A stretch of DNA of 64,000 nt from Lunularia cruciata (taxonomy: Eukaryota; Streptophyta; Marchantiopsida; Lunulariales; Lunulariaceae): assembly GCA_948567375.1 (NCBI GenBank), contig OX419758.1, positions 68,205,001-68,269,000 of the forward strand, given 5' to 3'. Each line of letters begins with the position of its first letter. Position 1 is the first letter of the stretch. The notes under the pieces were generated by a model that saw only the letters and a list, made by a program, of their open reading frames with translations, was not told the DNA's origin and did no database searches. The translations under genes were made by a program, and so were the position numbers. Of the stretch, positions 48,201 through 58,717 are shown piece by piece.

Positions 48201-48533
48201 GAGAGGAGTTTACATAGATGGCACCGTGATGATGTTCAACGGATTCGTTTAGCAGAAAGGATAGCCTCGAGAGAAGGTGCGGGTGTGCAAATGCACGTCC
48301 TTGAAGATGCTGGTCACTGGGTAAGTCATGTCTTCCAAAATCAGAAGCCTATGGAAGTTGTAAGTAACGATCATGTTAAAGGTCTTTAGTTTTATTGACT
48401 TGCTTCCTGCTGGACTATCTCAGTTCCAAACGTGTCTGACCTGTTTTTAATTCTGATTTCGCAGGTGCACACTGATAATCCAGAGGGTCTATTTAGAATA
48501 TTAGCTGCTTCGTTTAACGGGTCAAGAACTTGA
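45228..48533 (+). CDS. ABHD11-like alpha/beta hydrolase, at least 12 exons
   Basis: Exons: 45228-45386 (provisional), 45547-45573, 45778-45868, 46009-46052, 46200-46298, 46543-46600, 46795-46847, 47040-47141, 47390-47455, 47706-47815, 48149-48320, 48465-48533. All junctions are GT-AG and phases agree, giving 349 residues. The 27-base second exon encodes AYELVQGAL. The fold is clear: HGILGGRRNF (oxyanion loop), FLLVDLRGHGES, the nucleophile elbow GHSFGGK (Ser), WVLDATPGKVR (candidate acid Asp) and DAGHWVH (catalytic His). Length and motif order match the plant homologue family (Arabidopsis At4g10030 type), related to human ABHD11, a serine hydrolase of mitochondria. Substrate is not known from sequence. 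The start is the weakest part: ATG 45228 gives an open first exon with donor at 45387, but an upstream exon with an organelle-targeting peptide is possible. Confidence 0.88.
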
Positions 48534-49721
48534 TTTCTATTTAAGACCAAACTCTACATGTAGGCTCGCCGAGAACCATGGTGGCCTCTGCTGTGCTTGT
48601 GGTATCTGCTTCCCAAGCGATTCGTCGCGGGCTTGACATCAGTTTCCATCGGTGTAGAACCTTAAGAAAGTACTTTCGCCAACGGAGCAATTCATTTACT
48701 CGCTCGAACTAGTGCTGTACATGTCACCCGGTCTAAAAATGCTAAACCCGGTAGACCACTGAACTTCTGCTACAGACTCAGCAAGTGTAATTAGAAGTAT
48801 CAGCAGCTTGGACCCACGAATTTCTGATCGTTTACTTGGTTGACTTCCTTTAATTCGAGTTCTTCAGCTATAGAATCTTCTCTATTAGCGTGCTAAGTTA
48901 GAAAAGAGTTTTTGCTTTGTTGGTAGTGGCATTCACGACCTCCTCTTGGAAGTCCTCTTAAGAGCGAGATTGGGTGATCAACTCGCAAGCAGACACATCA
49001 ATCTAAGAGAAAACAGGTTAAAAACTTGGTACGCATTGCGTTCTTTAGACCACCTTGCAACGAAGGAAGGATAAATGTCTTGCGGATATCAAGTGGCCGA
49101 TGATACTGCTGTGAAGAGCGAAAACCAGGAAGACAATCCATCATTCGCAACGCATGCGAAGCCCGATTTCTATACAGCAAGTCGGGTGCGTTATATTGTT
49201 GGCTGTTCACAGAGGGCACGACTGGCTTTTTTCTTGTTGGAGATGAGACCTGATCAAGATGGACCTTCGACCGCAGTAGATTGCGCATGATTGGCTCAAT
49301 CAGCATAATCTGCCTTCATTATCACGTCATATCAACCAGAGAAGTAAGGGATTGGTATGGATACTGCTAACATGGACTCGTATCGGAGACAAGGTGCAAA
49401 TTGTGCAAAAGTGACCTGAGTAAACCTGATTCCTCTTCTCACTACAAGAAATGATACTTAGCCAAAGGTCTCTGAACACACCTTTCTTCGTACATTGTAT
49501 TATGCCTTCCATTGTCTTACAAAGTGCGGACTCGTAGGCTGAGTTTGTCAACCTATCAATCAATGCATTCGTCAAGTCCATGGTATGGAGTAAAATCCTG
49601 TTTTATGTACCGATGTTTCTCTCGTTTGCCCTAAGTAATCCGAGCTCCTGTCCTATCGTTTTACGTGCAATCCATCTGATAAATGTATATACAGAGATAG
49701 ATAGGGGAGAAGGCGATGAAA

Positions 49722-49800
49722 AGATTAAGGATGGGATGACCCATCAAGCCGTACAAGGACCAAACGTAAGCGGTAAAATGGGGCTAAACCCAATACAGAG
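49722..49800 (+). repeat. Dispersed repeat, copy 2 of 3
   Basis: AAGGATGGGATGACCCATCAAGCCGTACA... matches 2708-2790 closely; a third copy is at about 52460-52530 (GATCCCATCAAGCTGCACA). Confidence 0.5.
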
Positions 49801-51471
49801 ATAGATGTTGCCACTCCTATTGTACGGTTTCACATGCCCTCATCTGTTTGCGGACATAAATATCCAGACGCAGCTAGATAGGTGTGGTTTTCCCCGAACT
49901 AGATCCCAATATTTATACCCGGAACCCCAAGAGGTGAGGTTGCACTTTCTCAACTTTCATGGGAGATAAAGGTTTCAAACCCTCACCCAACATGAGAAAA
50001 GATCCTGATGTACAATGTATAGATGAAGGAATTGGGCTTGTCTCATTCAACCGTTTGTCCAGAGAATGTAAAACTTTTTCTATGGCAAATAATAATTGGT
50101 ATGTGTACTGAAGTATCGTATACACTAATAGAGTCTTTGAGGTAAAGAATGAGTGGGCGTATACTTCATGTTTGTTTTGTCTTTTGTTTAGTGTACGATA
50201 TTCTTAAAATATTCCTGCAATACTCTATTATTATGAGAATACCCCAAGAATTGTATAGTTCATACGATGTTCCTTAAGATATACTCATAAGAAATTCTTT
50301 TTGAGTGAAAGAGGTTTGAACCCAAGACCGCAACATCAAAGTCTGTTGGGTTATCCAATTTGAGTCATTCGTATCAGAACTTGTTTATATTAACAATTAT
50401 TGCTTGCTTATACTTGCACTTCTATTGCTTATGTTGTTTTATGCATTAGTTAGAGCTGATACTAATTCAGTTTTCTTTGAAAGACTGTGTCAAATAATTT
50501 TCATTTCGACCCCAGCTCGTCTGAATTTGCGTCATCCACTCTAGGAATTAGTATCATCCACACTACGGAAAGGAGTGGACCAATTATCATGATACTTTCT
50601 CCCTTTTTAATCCATCATGATACTCTTTTCATAATAATACGATACCGTAGTATCAAGAACGCCAATCGACTATTCTTTCTGGAGACCCTTTCTGGTATCA
50701 AAACGCTTTGTGAGGGAAATCCAAAGATTCCGCTCTTAAATCAAGCGAAACGCTGCGGGGTTTGCTTGCTCTAAGCCACTCGTAGATTATTACCAATTGG
50801 CCCGTGGAATGAATGAAGCTGCAGATCTAAAAGCGATTTTCAAGCAAGGCAAAAGCATTAAAATAAGCATGTTCACAAACGTTTGCAGGGCATCGTGGGC
50901 TTTCGTAGATTACAAATATCCTCCGGGAAATGAAGCTGTAAACGCATATTGTGCTCGGCAAGTACTACCACAAGTGCTAAGAACACAAAAACTATTCATT
51001 GCATAGTGGGCTTGATAATCACTTGTTTACGAGCCCTGAGAACTCAACCTCTAGGTAGCAAATGTATCCTCGAGCGAGCATCTTGTAGGCGTGCGCTTAC
51101 TTTACCTTCCAACGCGGAGAACCAGAAAGTCTGTCCAACGTGAGATCTGGGTTCGATCGATCCCCACTCTTGGACGTACAGTATGCGCCAAGTCATGTCG
51201 AACAAAGTTGACCACGTCGTGAAGACACGTTGCTGTAGTCAAAATTATTCACTTCCAGTAGTGATGGGAACCTTACTGTCACTACCATGTCGTTTGTCTT
51301 GAGGCAGTAGTAATGAGATTGGACACATCATTGCCATTTTTGAGATGCATATGAACCACCAACCTCAAGCCGGACTTTTTGCGATGTAACAACAACACAT
51401 GACCTGATTGTTGGGACACAAGTCCAAGTTCCCAAAATTGAAATTGACTATCGGATGAAGTGAAAATATCG

Positions 51472-51532
51472 GATCACCATACTCTGCGTGAGACGAGCGA
51501 CTCACGCTCGTCTCACGCAGAGTATGGCGATC
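51472..51532. repeat. Inverted repeat / hairpin, 23-bp perfect arms, 5-base loop
   Basis: 51477-51499 (CCATACTCTGCGTGAGACG...) is the exact reverse complement of 51505-51527, with ACTCA between. The arms extend to 28 bp with one mismatch (GATC on each side). No coding frame with known protein overlaps it. Confidence 0.9.
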
Positions 51533-52231
51533 GCAGTTTGCATGCATCGCAAGATTGGATGGTCACAAACAACATAGTGACGGGTGAAACAGTTCACTTT
51601 GGAGCTCATTTCCAGGGCATTGACATTTGGACAAGGCCTCTTGACCTGGGATGTCATACTCGTGAATGTAGTTGCGAAGACTTAGCTTTCTATCTTCAAA
51701 TTTCGACTATTTCTACCGGTGTTTCGACAACCCAATTTATAAAACATCTATTGAGAGCTGTCTTGATTCTTAGAGTGATGGGTCATAGTTAGTTATATCA
51801 ATGTATTCCTCAACGGGAATGGTATAAGCAACATGCATATATCATCCAAAAGAAATACATATGATTTAGAAACATTTAGAGTGTACTTCAGAAATATCAA
51901 AAGAACAAGCATTACGTGGACAAACTTGTCCGTACTTTCGAAGGCTTTGGTTGAGCATCAAATGCATATTTTTGAAGGACAAGCACATCGCTGATAGCCT
52001 TTAAAGGTCCATCTTTTCATGCTTCAGAAAGTGAATTGGGTATGAAATCCACTCAAGACTGTATAAGTGATGCTTGTTGGTATTAGTTGGTTTTAATTGT
52101 ACATTTGTCTCATAATAATAGTCGAGCTCATAGAAGACTGCGGTATTGAGCACGTCCCAATACGTGATGACTAAGTCTTCACCATTCGGAGAACTTAATT
52201 TGTATCCATTGCTGCTGGTGAAGTTGAAAAC

Positions 52232-52455
52232 TGTGCATTGGTTTTACGTTTCCCGTTCACTTAGTTTATAGTCATGTTCCGATTACCACGTTCTTTTGAG
52301 GCCAGTAAATCTTCAAGTGAGAAAAAGGTGACCATATAGACATTGTGCATTGGTTTTACGTTTCCCGTTCACTTAGTTTATAGTCATGTTCCGATTACCA
52401 CGTTCTTTTGAGGCCAGTAAATCTTCAAGTGAGAAAAAGGTGACCATATAGACAC
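52232..52455. repeat. Tandem duplication, two copies of 112 bp, essentially identical
   Basis: 52232-52343 and 52344-52455 agree at every position I compared except the last one or two bases (TGTGCATTGGTTTTACG to CCATATAGACA). The lack of divergence implies a recent event or an assembly artefact. Confidence 0.9.
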
Positions 52456-52535
52456 AAGAAGAAGAGGAAGATCCCATCAAGCTGCACAAAAGGGGTAGAA
52501 TGGGGCTAGCCTCAATGGTATTAATATGAGAAATT
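52456..52535 (+). repeat. Dispersed repeat, copy 3 of 3
   Basis: AGATCCCATCAAGCTGCACAA and the following GGTAGAATGGGGCTA correspond to the copies at 2700 and 49722. Confidence 0.45.
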
Positions 52536-52599
52536 TGCACTACCGCACCTAAGATATCCGAGCTATGCAGGTTATAAGGTCTACAAACTAATGAGCATT

Positions 52600-54440
52600 T
52601 GAAGAAGCATCACCTAGAGGGATTGCTTTCCTATGGATTGCACCAACCAATTCTCTTTGTACAACAATGGACACCCACACTGTCTAAAGTACATTACAAA
52701 GTATGAGAGTGAGAGTGGTGTCCCCTGTTGTCTAATATGATAAGCTCTTGCACACTCCTTGACAAATGTGTTCAACATCGTGTCCATCTCTCCATATAAC
52801 TCCAAAGGCTAGAGGAACAAAAAAGGGACCTCGCTGCATACCCTTATACTTGGAGACCTTACGTGTTGCTGCTCGCTCACCGCCCATCCAAGAGGATGAG
52901 CAACACTCCCTCCAAAACTGCATCACACATAAGGTCTATAACCACAACATCCTCCACTATCACCTGATCATCTCCAACCAAGTATATGTTTGCTTTGACA
53001 CATATTGTCTGCAAAGAATATGAATGCTCCCTCCAAGCAAGGTATCCACTCTCTTGCGCCATAGCAAACACTATATCCTTGATTGCATCATGAGTAGCTA
53101 TCCTTGTCCTCCAAAAGGACATCATGTCATATGGACCGTCGTTGCATCTATTGTAGGACCACACTCACAAGTGAGTAACAAAGATGCAAACAAGTGGACC
53201 ACACCTAGATGAAACCTCATCGCTATAAAGAAAATGACTAGTGCAAGGCAGAATGCCCTTATGCATGGTCAAGCTAGGATACAAGAGCTTGCACCCTTGT
53301 CGGAGCAAGAGTGAAGACGTGCTCTAATGGCCCAAACAAATCAACTAAGAGAGAATGTAGCATATGCTGACATTGTTACTCTAGTTCAATCTGATGGTAG
53401 TGAAGCAAAGGATGGAAGGTCCTCTTGTGTGTATAGAGATAGACCATCTCTTGTCTACCACAATAACACCTGGAGAGAAAAGATCCTTCCTGCACTCGAT
53501 CACATAAGTCTCCAAAATTGGCATAGTAGCAACCACAAAACAAGAAGAAAGTAGCGGTGCCGAGAGAGCACAACTACCTAAAAATGCTATAGGTGCCGTC
53601 TCCTCCATAGATAATAGGCCTATCTCTCTGCATAAGATTTGTAGACATGTCTTTCTATGTGCCACATCCCCCATACTCAAATGTCCTTGGTCCAATTGAT
53701 ATCACCAAAGAGTCTCATAATCCTCCTATCAAAAGCTCTCAAATGTGTTAGGAATGTCTGGAGAACATGGAGAAGGTAAGTTGGTTGATAGGCAATACTA
53801 GAGGAGAGTATACCAATGCCACTTGCAAATCTCCTAGTAGAGGAAGGTCATCCGTATGGAGAATATCCTCTGCAATGGCAGCATCTAAGAAGCATGTGAC
53901 AAAATCCTTGAATCTTACTAACACTCCAAGAATACGTAGTCCATTTGTAGATGTGACACAGCCCTTTGGAAGCTCAAGGTGGGGAGAGATACTTGAAGAG
54001 GACTATGCTCTGCACTTTGACACCTTGACTCTCAAGCCAACAAGATGTAGTTTGGAAGTCAAGTGATCAAAGGCTTGCCTAATCTGATCTATGGAGCCCA
54101 CAATGTATGTATCATCTGCTAAGGACCAAAGTAGTAGATAAAAGAGCGGTCCATGGGAAACAAAGCGGTCCCCCCCCCGGTGTTGGTAGTAAAGGGAAGC
54201 ATGAGAGCCATAGAACAACCACACAGAAAGAATGAGACTCACCAAGGATCCACCTGTCCCTTTAAGCTCTCCAAAGATGGATGCTCGAATAACAAACGTA
54301 CACCTATAGGACAACCCACTCTATATGGATATCTAGTAGTGCCTTAATGCCTAGGGAAATAGCCTCACAACCTCCAGGTGTAGCTAGTCCAAACCCGATG
54401 TGGACTGAGGTGCTCTCTGTGGACTGAGGTGCTCTTCTTA
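52600..54440 (-). pseudogene. LINE (non-LTR retrotransposon) ORF2 remnant: RT end and C-terminal part
   Basis: On the minus strand the active-site block LADDTYIVGSIDQIRQAF (54122-54070) is followed by LVGLRVKVSKCR, as in the palm and thumb of LINE reverse transcriptases. Downstream parts in shifting frames include APIAFLGSCALSAPLL (about 53605) and RIATHDAIKDIVFAMAQ (about 53100). These resemble the region after RT in a LINE class common in algae and early land plants, where the C-terminal part has a nuclease-like fold. Several frameshifts and stops; the 5' half is missing. No poly-A tail is visible at the 52.6-kb end. Confidence 0.65.
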
Positions 54441-57400
54441 GTGAAATCTATGTGGAAGGACAATGGTGCAGCTCATCTTGAAATTGTCATTCGCAATTTC
54501 TTGGCCTGTCTAGTGCCAATTTCTTGGCCTGTTTGTAGTGCCCGTGTAAATCTAAAATATGAAAGCTTGATTTGCAATGAGTTCAAACTAACCTTGGGTG
54601 AATCAAAGGAGAACTCACTGATATTATTCGAGGGCGAGCTTAATGCTGGGTAAATGCTCCGCCTGCATAAAAGTTGAAACTGTACTCTGGTCAGCGTTTA
54701 AATTTAGAAAGAGTTTCTCATGCTAAGGCTTTACAGAGGTCGCAAGAGGGTGACACTTCGATGTGATGATATGAGCGATCGTGGGATAAGCAATGTTATT
54801 ATTGCAGTTAGGAGCTTCTAAGGACCAGCGCTTGAAGCGATCCAAAAACTTTAGCAAACAAGTGAGGACACTTTCGTAATAACAAGCAGTGTCGTAGTGA
54901 ATGGGATACTATGGAACCAGAGCCGATTCCTGTGGAAGTACAGGCCAAATTTTGTGCTGGAGGGATAGATGCCTTGGGACTTCCCTCTGAATAGGAGCTA
55001 GGTTTCAATTTTCTCGGAACTCGAAAGGAACCTCAACCTCCACTCATGACAAAAGGAGCATCAATCTCCTGGTGGAATAATTTTAGCTTTAGAAAGCTAC
55101 ATGATCATAAGTTCAAACATGGTAATGCAAGTCATGGGTTCCGTATGTCAGTTCTTGCTCTGGCCGTAAAGACGTGTATCCCAAACAAATTGTTTTTGCA
55201 TGAGCACTGCCGGAGTAAGTGCAAGCTTTGTTCCTTGAGCAATATTTTTGCGGACGCCACTATAATGTCATGCATCCGGGTCCAACTGGCCAAGTATAGC
55301 GAGCGCAGATACTGACTGAATTTGAATCCATCTTCTGGACAACTACCTCAACACGTGGAAGCAGCACATCAGCAACTTTAAAATCGTGACAGGTGAAATA
55401 GGAACAAAGGTACATTCCATGAGTCGGTAAATCCAAACACGCTTCACTTTTTGGAGCTCTGAGCCAAATTCGAGCCGTACACGACGTTAGAGCTCAACTC
55501 TGACAATGAAGTAGACAGAAGCTTGTTGAAAATAAAGTGTTTGAAGGAGTGAAGAACGGTTCTTGAATGAGTTCCTCACCATCAGTAAACATGCAAGTCT
55601 ATCAAGGCTTGCATGATCATTATTCTCTTGCAATTTAAAATCTTTTCAAACGGGTTAGAGGATTCTGACCAATTGTATTCTTCCTAGAGAAAAGCGAAAG
55701 GAACCACCCCAACTAGCTGCGCATTTTGCGTGTTAGAAACTTCAAATCTAACCCTAAAACCCCTCTCCCCCTTGCCAAGAAGACCAACTTGATTGTACAC
55801 GAGAAATCTAGCAGGTCTTGCTCGAACAGAAGGTCAAAGGGGCATATCGATACAGTACACGCATATCCCACTACTATAGTGTGATTTCCTTCAGTGACCT
55901 GGTGAAAATAAAGATTCCTGAATTTATGACGGTAACACTATTTTGATCTCATCGTCTTCGTACTTCTTACGACCGCATTCGAACCACAAATAAGATGTGG
56001 TTCGACTGCAGAAACCTCGGCTCAGGCATCCTTAAAAATGTGGTACCGTAAATGATCAATATATTCCGAGGCAGAAACCTCGGCTCAGGCATCCTTAAAA
56101 ATGTGGTACCGTAAATGATCAATATATTCCGAGGCAGGTGGATGGTTGTCATGGAATAAATACAGTATATCCAAATAAGTAAACACTAACTCGGCACCAA
56201 CTTTGCAATTTGTAACTCTACTAATACTGATTCTCTAACCTTAAATCTAAACTTTTATAAGGTCAACCCGTGCTTTTCGTAAGGTGCAACAAACTATAAT
56301 TCTTATGCATGCATTCTGCTTCTGCTTCTGCTTCCTTGATTGCTTGGAACTATCTTGTTTCACTTCTTGACTCATCCAAGAATACGATTTTGACCTGTTA
56401 TCAACAAGATGGAAACTTATCTTTATAGAAAGCACCATACGTTCAATACTGGGAGTTCCATATACAAATTATGTACAATTACGACCTCTGCTTGTTCTTC
56501 TCTCTTATAGTGCAATACGACTTATCAATCAACTGAGAAGAATAGAGAATTTCATACATCATCCGTTATGAGATGTACCGATACCAATATACCTGGCTTT
56601 ATATTAATCTCCATCCTAGGTAAGAAGAGCTGCTATACAGTTCTCTTAGGAAAACCCTAATATCTGCATGGCTTGGGCGTTTAGCAGAGCAGCAGATGCT
56701 TAGCTCTACCAACGAAGGCTAGAAAAGCTAATAAATGTCCACAGTTGGAAGTACCATAAAATATTGGAGAGTAGAAGAGGTACCAGGAACAAGCCAGGCG
56801 CAACCGACTTTCCATTTACTTGGGATGAACTTCCTTCTGGGTCTAAATAAGAACTCGCAGAGTTCTTAGGGGTTCTCGTGGTAAGAAAGTTAAGTAAGCT
56901 ACGTGAATCGGGCTCAAGTAGACTGGACCACCACCCAGAGTAAGTTTGGATCCAGGACTTGAGGCGCTCGATCTTCCTGTGACTTCAACTTTTGGAGGTT
57001 CTTCGTTCGCATCATAAACCTAGGACAGTAGTTCGAAGTGTTTTACGAATTTGTGCGCAGGAAGTTTCCCCAACTGTTTGCTTGAATCATCGACAGGTTT
57101 CAATCCGACCACAACTAATTTTGGAGGTAAATGTGTTTCAAAACCCTGGTAGAGCGAAGTTGAGGCTTGGACGATTGGATTGGACATTCAACCTCTGCAG
57201 ATCCGCCTTTGTTGATGATTGGCGGCTGCATCAAAGTTTCCCCCTTTATTTCACCAAATTGCATCTCAATCATTCTCAGTTCTTCGGCTCGAGAGTCTAT
57301 TAGCTCACAGCTCTGTTTCATTCTCACTTTCCAGACTGTCGTAGCAGATCTGTTCGAAAGACGAGCTTTTGCGCACCGGGGACTGTTGCGTAACGTTCAG

Positions 57401-57649
57401 CAATTTGATTTTTCATGAGCTGTCGCTCTGATCACCTATGAGACCTCATCGACAACTTACGCCTGTTTGCCGGTGCCATTGATCGAACGAACGTATCTCG
57501 AGAAGAGTGAACGGGGAAGCCTGTGGGGGATTCTATCCAAGCTGTGGCATGGTCTACTAAGTTTTTGCGTGTGACAGTTTGTCACAACCGAGGCACATTG
57601 TGCTGCAGTCTGCATCAAATTGAGAACTCATTTCTGCAGCACAGACTAA
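54441..57649. other. Intergenic region upstream of the transporter gene
   Basis: No gene recognised. Short direct repeats occur at 54400-54440 (GTGGACTGAGGTGCTCT twice) and 54490-54540 (AATTTCTTGGCCTGT twice), and a 63-bp tandem duplication at 56008-56133. The last several hundred bases must contain the transporter promoter and 5' UTR. Confidence 0.5.
56008..56133. repeat. Tandem duplication, two copies of 63 bp, apparently identical
   Basis: 56008-56070 and 56071-56133 (GCAGAAACCTCGGCTCAGG ... TATATTCCGAG) show no differences that I can see. The unit is 21 codons long, which is why a minus-strand frame stays open across it; that frame is not otherwise gene-like. Confidence 0.9.
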
Positions 57650-58717
57650 ATGGGGAAGGGACTCGCAATGAACGGAGGACTTTTCCAGAAGATCGTGATC
57701 AGCTACACCTATGTGGCGATATGGATCTTCCTGAGCTTCACCGTCATTATCTTTAACAAATACATTTTGGACAAGAAAATGTACGACTGGCCCTTCCCGA
57801 TCAGTCTAACGATGATCCACATGGGTTTCTGTTCATCTCTCGCTTTCCTTCTCGTGCGGGTCTTCAAGTTTGTGGAACCGGTGGGCATGACTCGAGAGAT
57901 CTACATGTCATCCGTCGTTCCGATCGGAGCTCTCTTCTCCCTCAGTCTCTGGCTGTCCAATTCGGCCTACATCTATCTATCCGTTTCTTTCATCCAGATG
58001 CTGAAGGCTCTCATGCCGGTGGCGGTCTACTCCATCGGAGTTCTGTTAAAAAGGGAGAACTTCAAGTCTCAGACCATGGCCAACATGGTGGGGATTTCAG
58101 TTGGCGTCGGAATTGCTGCATATGGTGAGGCGAAATTCAATGGCTGGGGAGTCATGCTGCAACTGGGTGCCGTGGCTTTTGAGGCTACCAGATTGGTTCT
58201 CATCCAAATACTTTTGACCTCCAAAGGAATTTCTCTCAATCCCATCACGTCTCTCTACTACATCGCTCCTTGTTGCTTCGTCTTCCTCTCAATCCCTTGG
58301 TGTTTGATCGAATATCCGGTGCTGGCTGCCAGAGCTACGGCCACAGCCGACTACGACTTCGTTGTCTTTGGGTTGAATTCGGGATGTGCTTTCTTACTGA
58401 ACCTGTCGGTCTTCCTTCTGGTGGGGAAGACCTCGGCTCTGACCATGAACGTCGCCGGAGTGGTGAAAGATTGGCTTTTGATTGCATTTTCCTGGTCGAT
58501 TATCATGGACCAGGTTACCTCTGTCAATTTGCTCGGTTACGGAATTGCTTTCTTGGGAGTCTGTTTCTACAACCATGCCAAGTTGCAAGGGATGAAGGCA
58601 AAGGAAACTCAGAAGAAGACTAGTGAGCAGGATGAGGAGGTTGGTCTCTTGGAAACGAAGATGGACAGGGATGAGGAGAACTTGGCGTTGGGAAGAAAAG
58701 CAGATGCACAAGCCTAG
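57650..58717 (+). CDS. Golgi nucleotide-sugar / triose-phosphate-translocator family transporter (UDP-arabinofuranose transporter-like)
   Basis: Single exon, 355 residues, start [10 protein letters not shown] as in plant homologues. The protein has about ten hydrophobic segments with short loops: [20 protein letters not shown] at 20-39, then the conserved [62 protein letters not shown] and [19 protein letters not shown]. The [11 protein letters not shown] and VKDW blocks define the plant KT/KD group of the NST/TPT superfamily (drug/metabolite transporter fold). Arabidopsis relatives (At2g25520, At4g32390, At5g11230, At5g25400), as I recall, move UDP-arabinofuranose into the Golgi for cell-wall synthesis. 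The C-terminus is cytosolic and acidic, longer than usual, and keeps lysines ([13 protein letters not shown]). Intronless, as in the Arabidopsis relatives. Superfamily is certain; the sugar is inferred. Confidence 0.95.
   Translation: MGKGLAMNGGLFQKIVISYTYVAIWIFLSFTVIIFNKYILDKKMYDWPFPISLTMIHMGFCSSLAFLLVRVFKFVEPVGMTREIYMSSVVPIGALFSLSLWLSNSAYIYLSVSFIQMLKALMPVAVYSIGVLLKRENFKSQTMANMVGISVGVGIAAYGEAKFNGWGVMLQLGAVAFEATRLVLIQILLTSKGISLNPITSLYYIAPCCFVFLSIPWCLIEYPVLAARATATADYDFVVFGLNSGCAFLLNLSVFLLVGKTSALTMNVAGVVKDWLLIAFSWSIIMDQVTSVNLLGYGIAFLGVCFYNHAKLQGMKAKETQKKTSEQDEEVGLLETKMDRDEENLALGRKADAQA

Larger units (their letters stand above)
48534..52599. other. Intergenic region with short repeats, no gene recognised
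   Basis: Only short frames on both strands. It contains a dispersed repeat copy (49725-49800), a near-perfect hairpin (51472-51532) and an exact 112-bp tandem duplication (52232-52455), listed separately. Confidence 0.5.
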
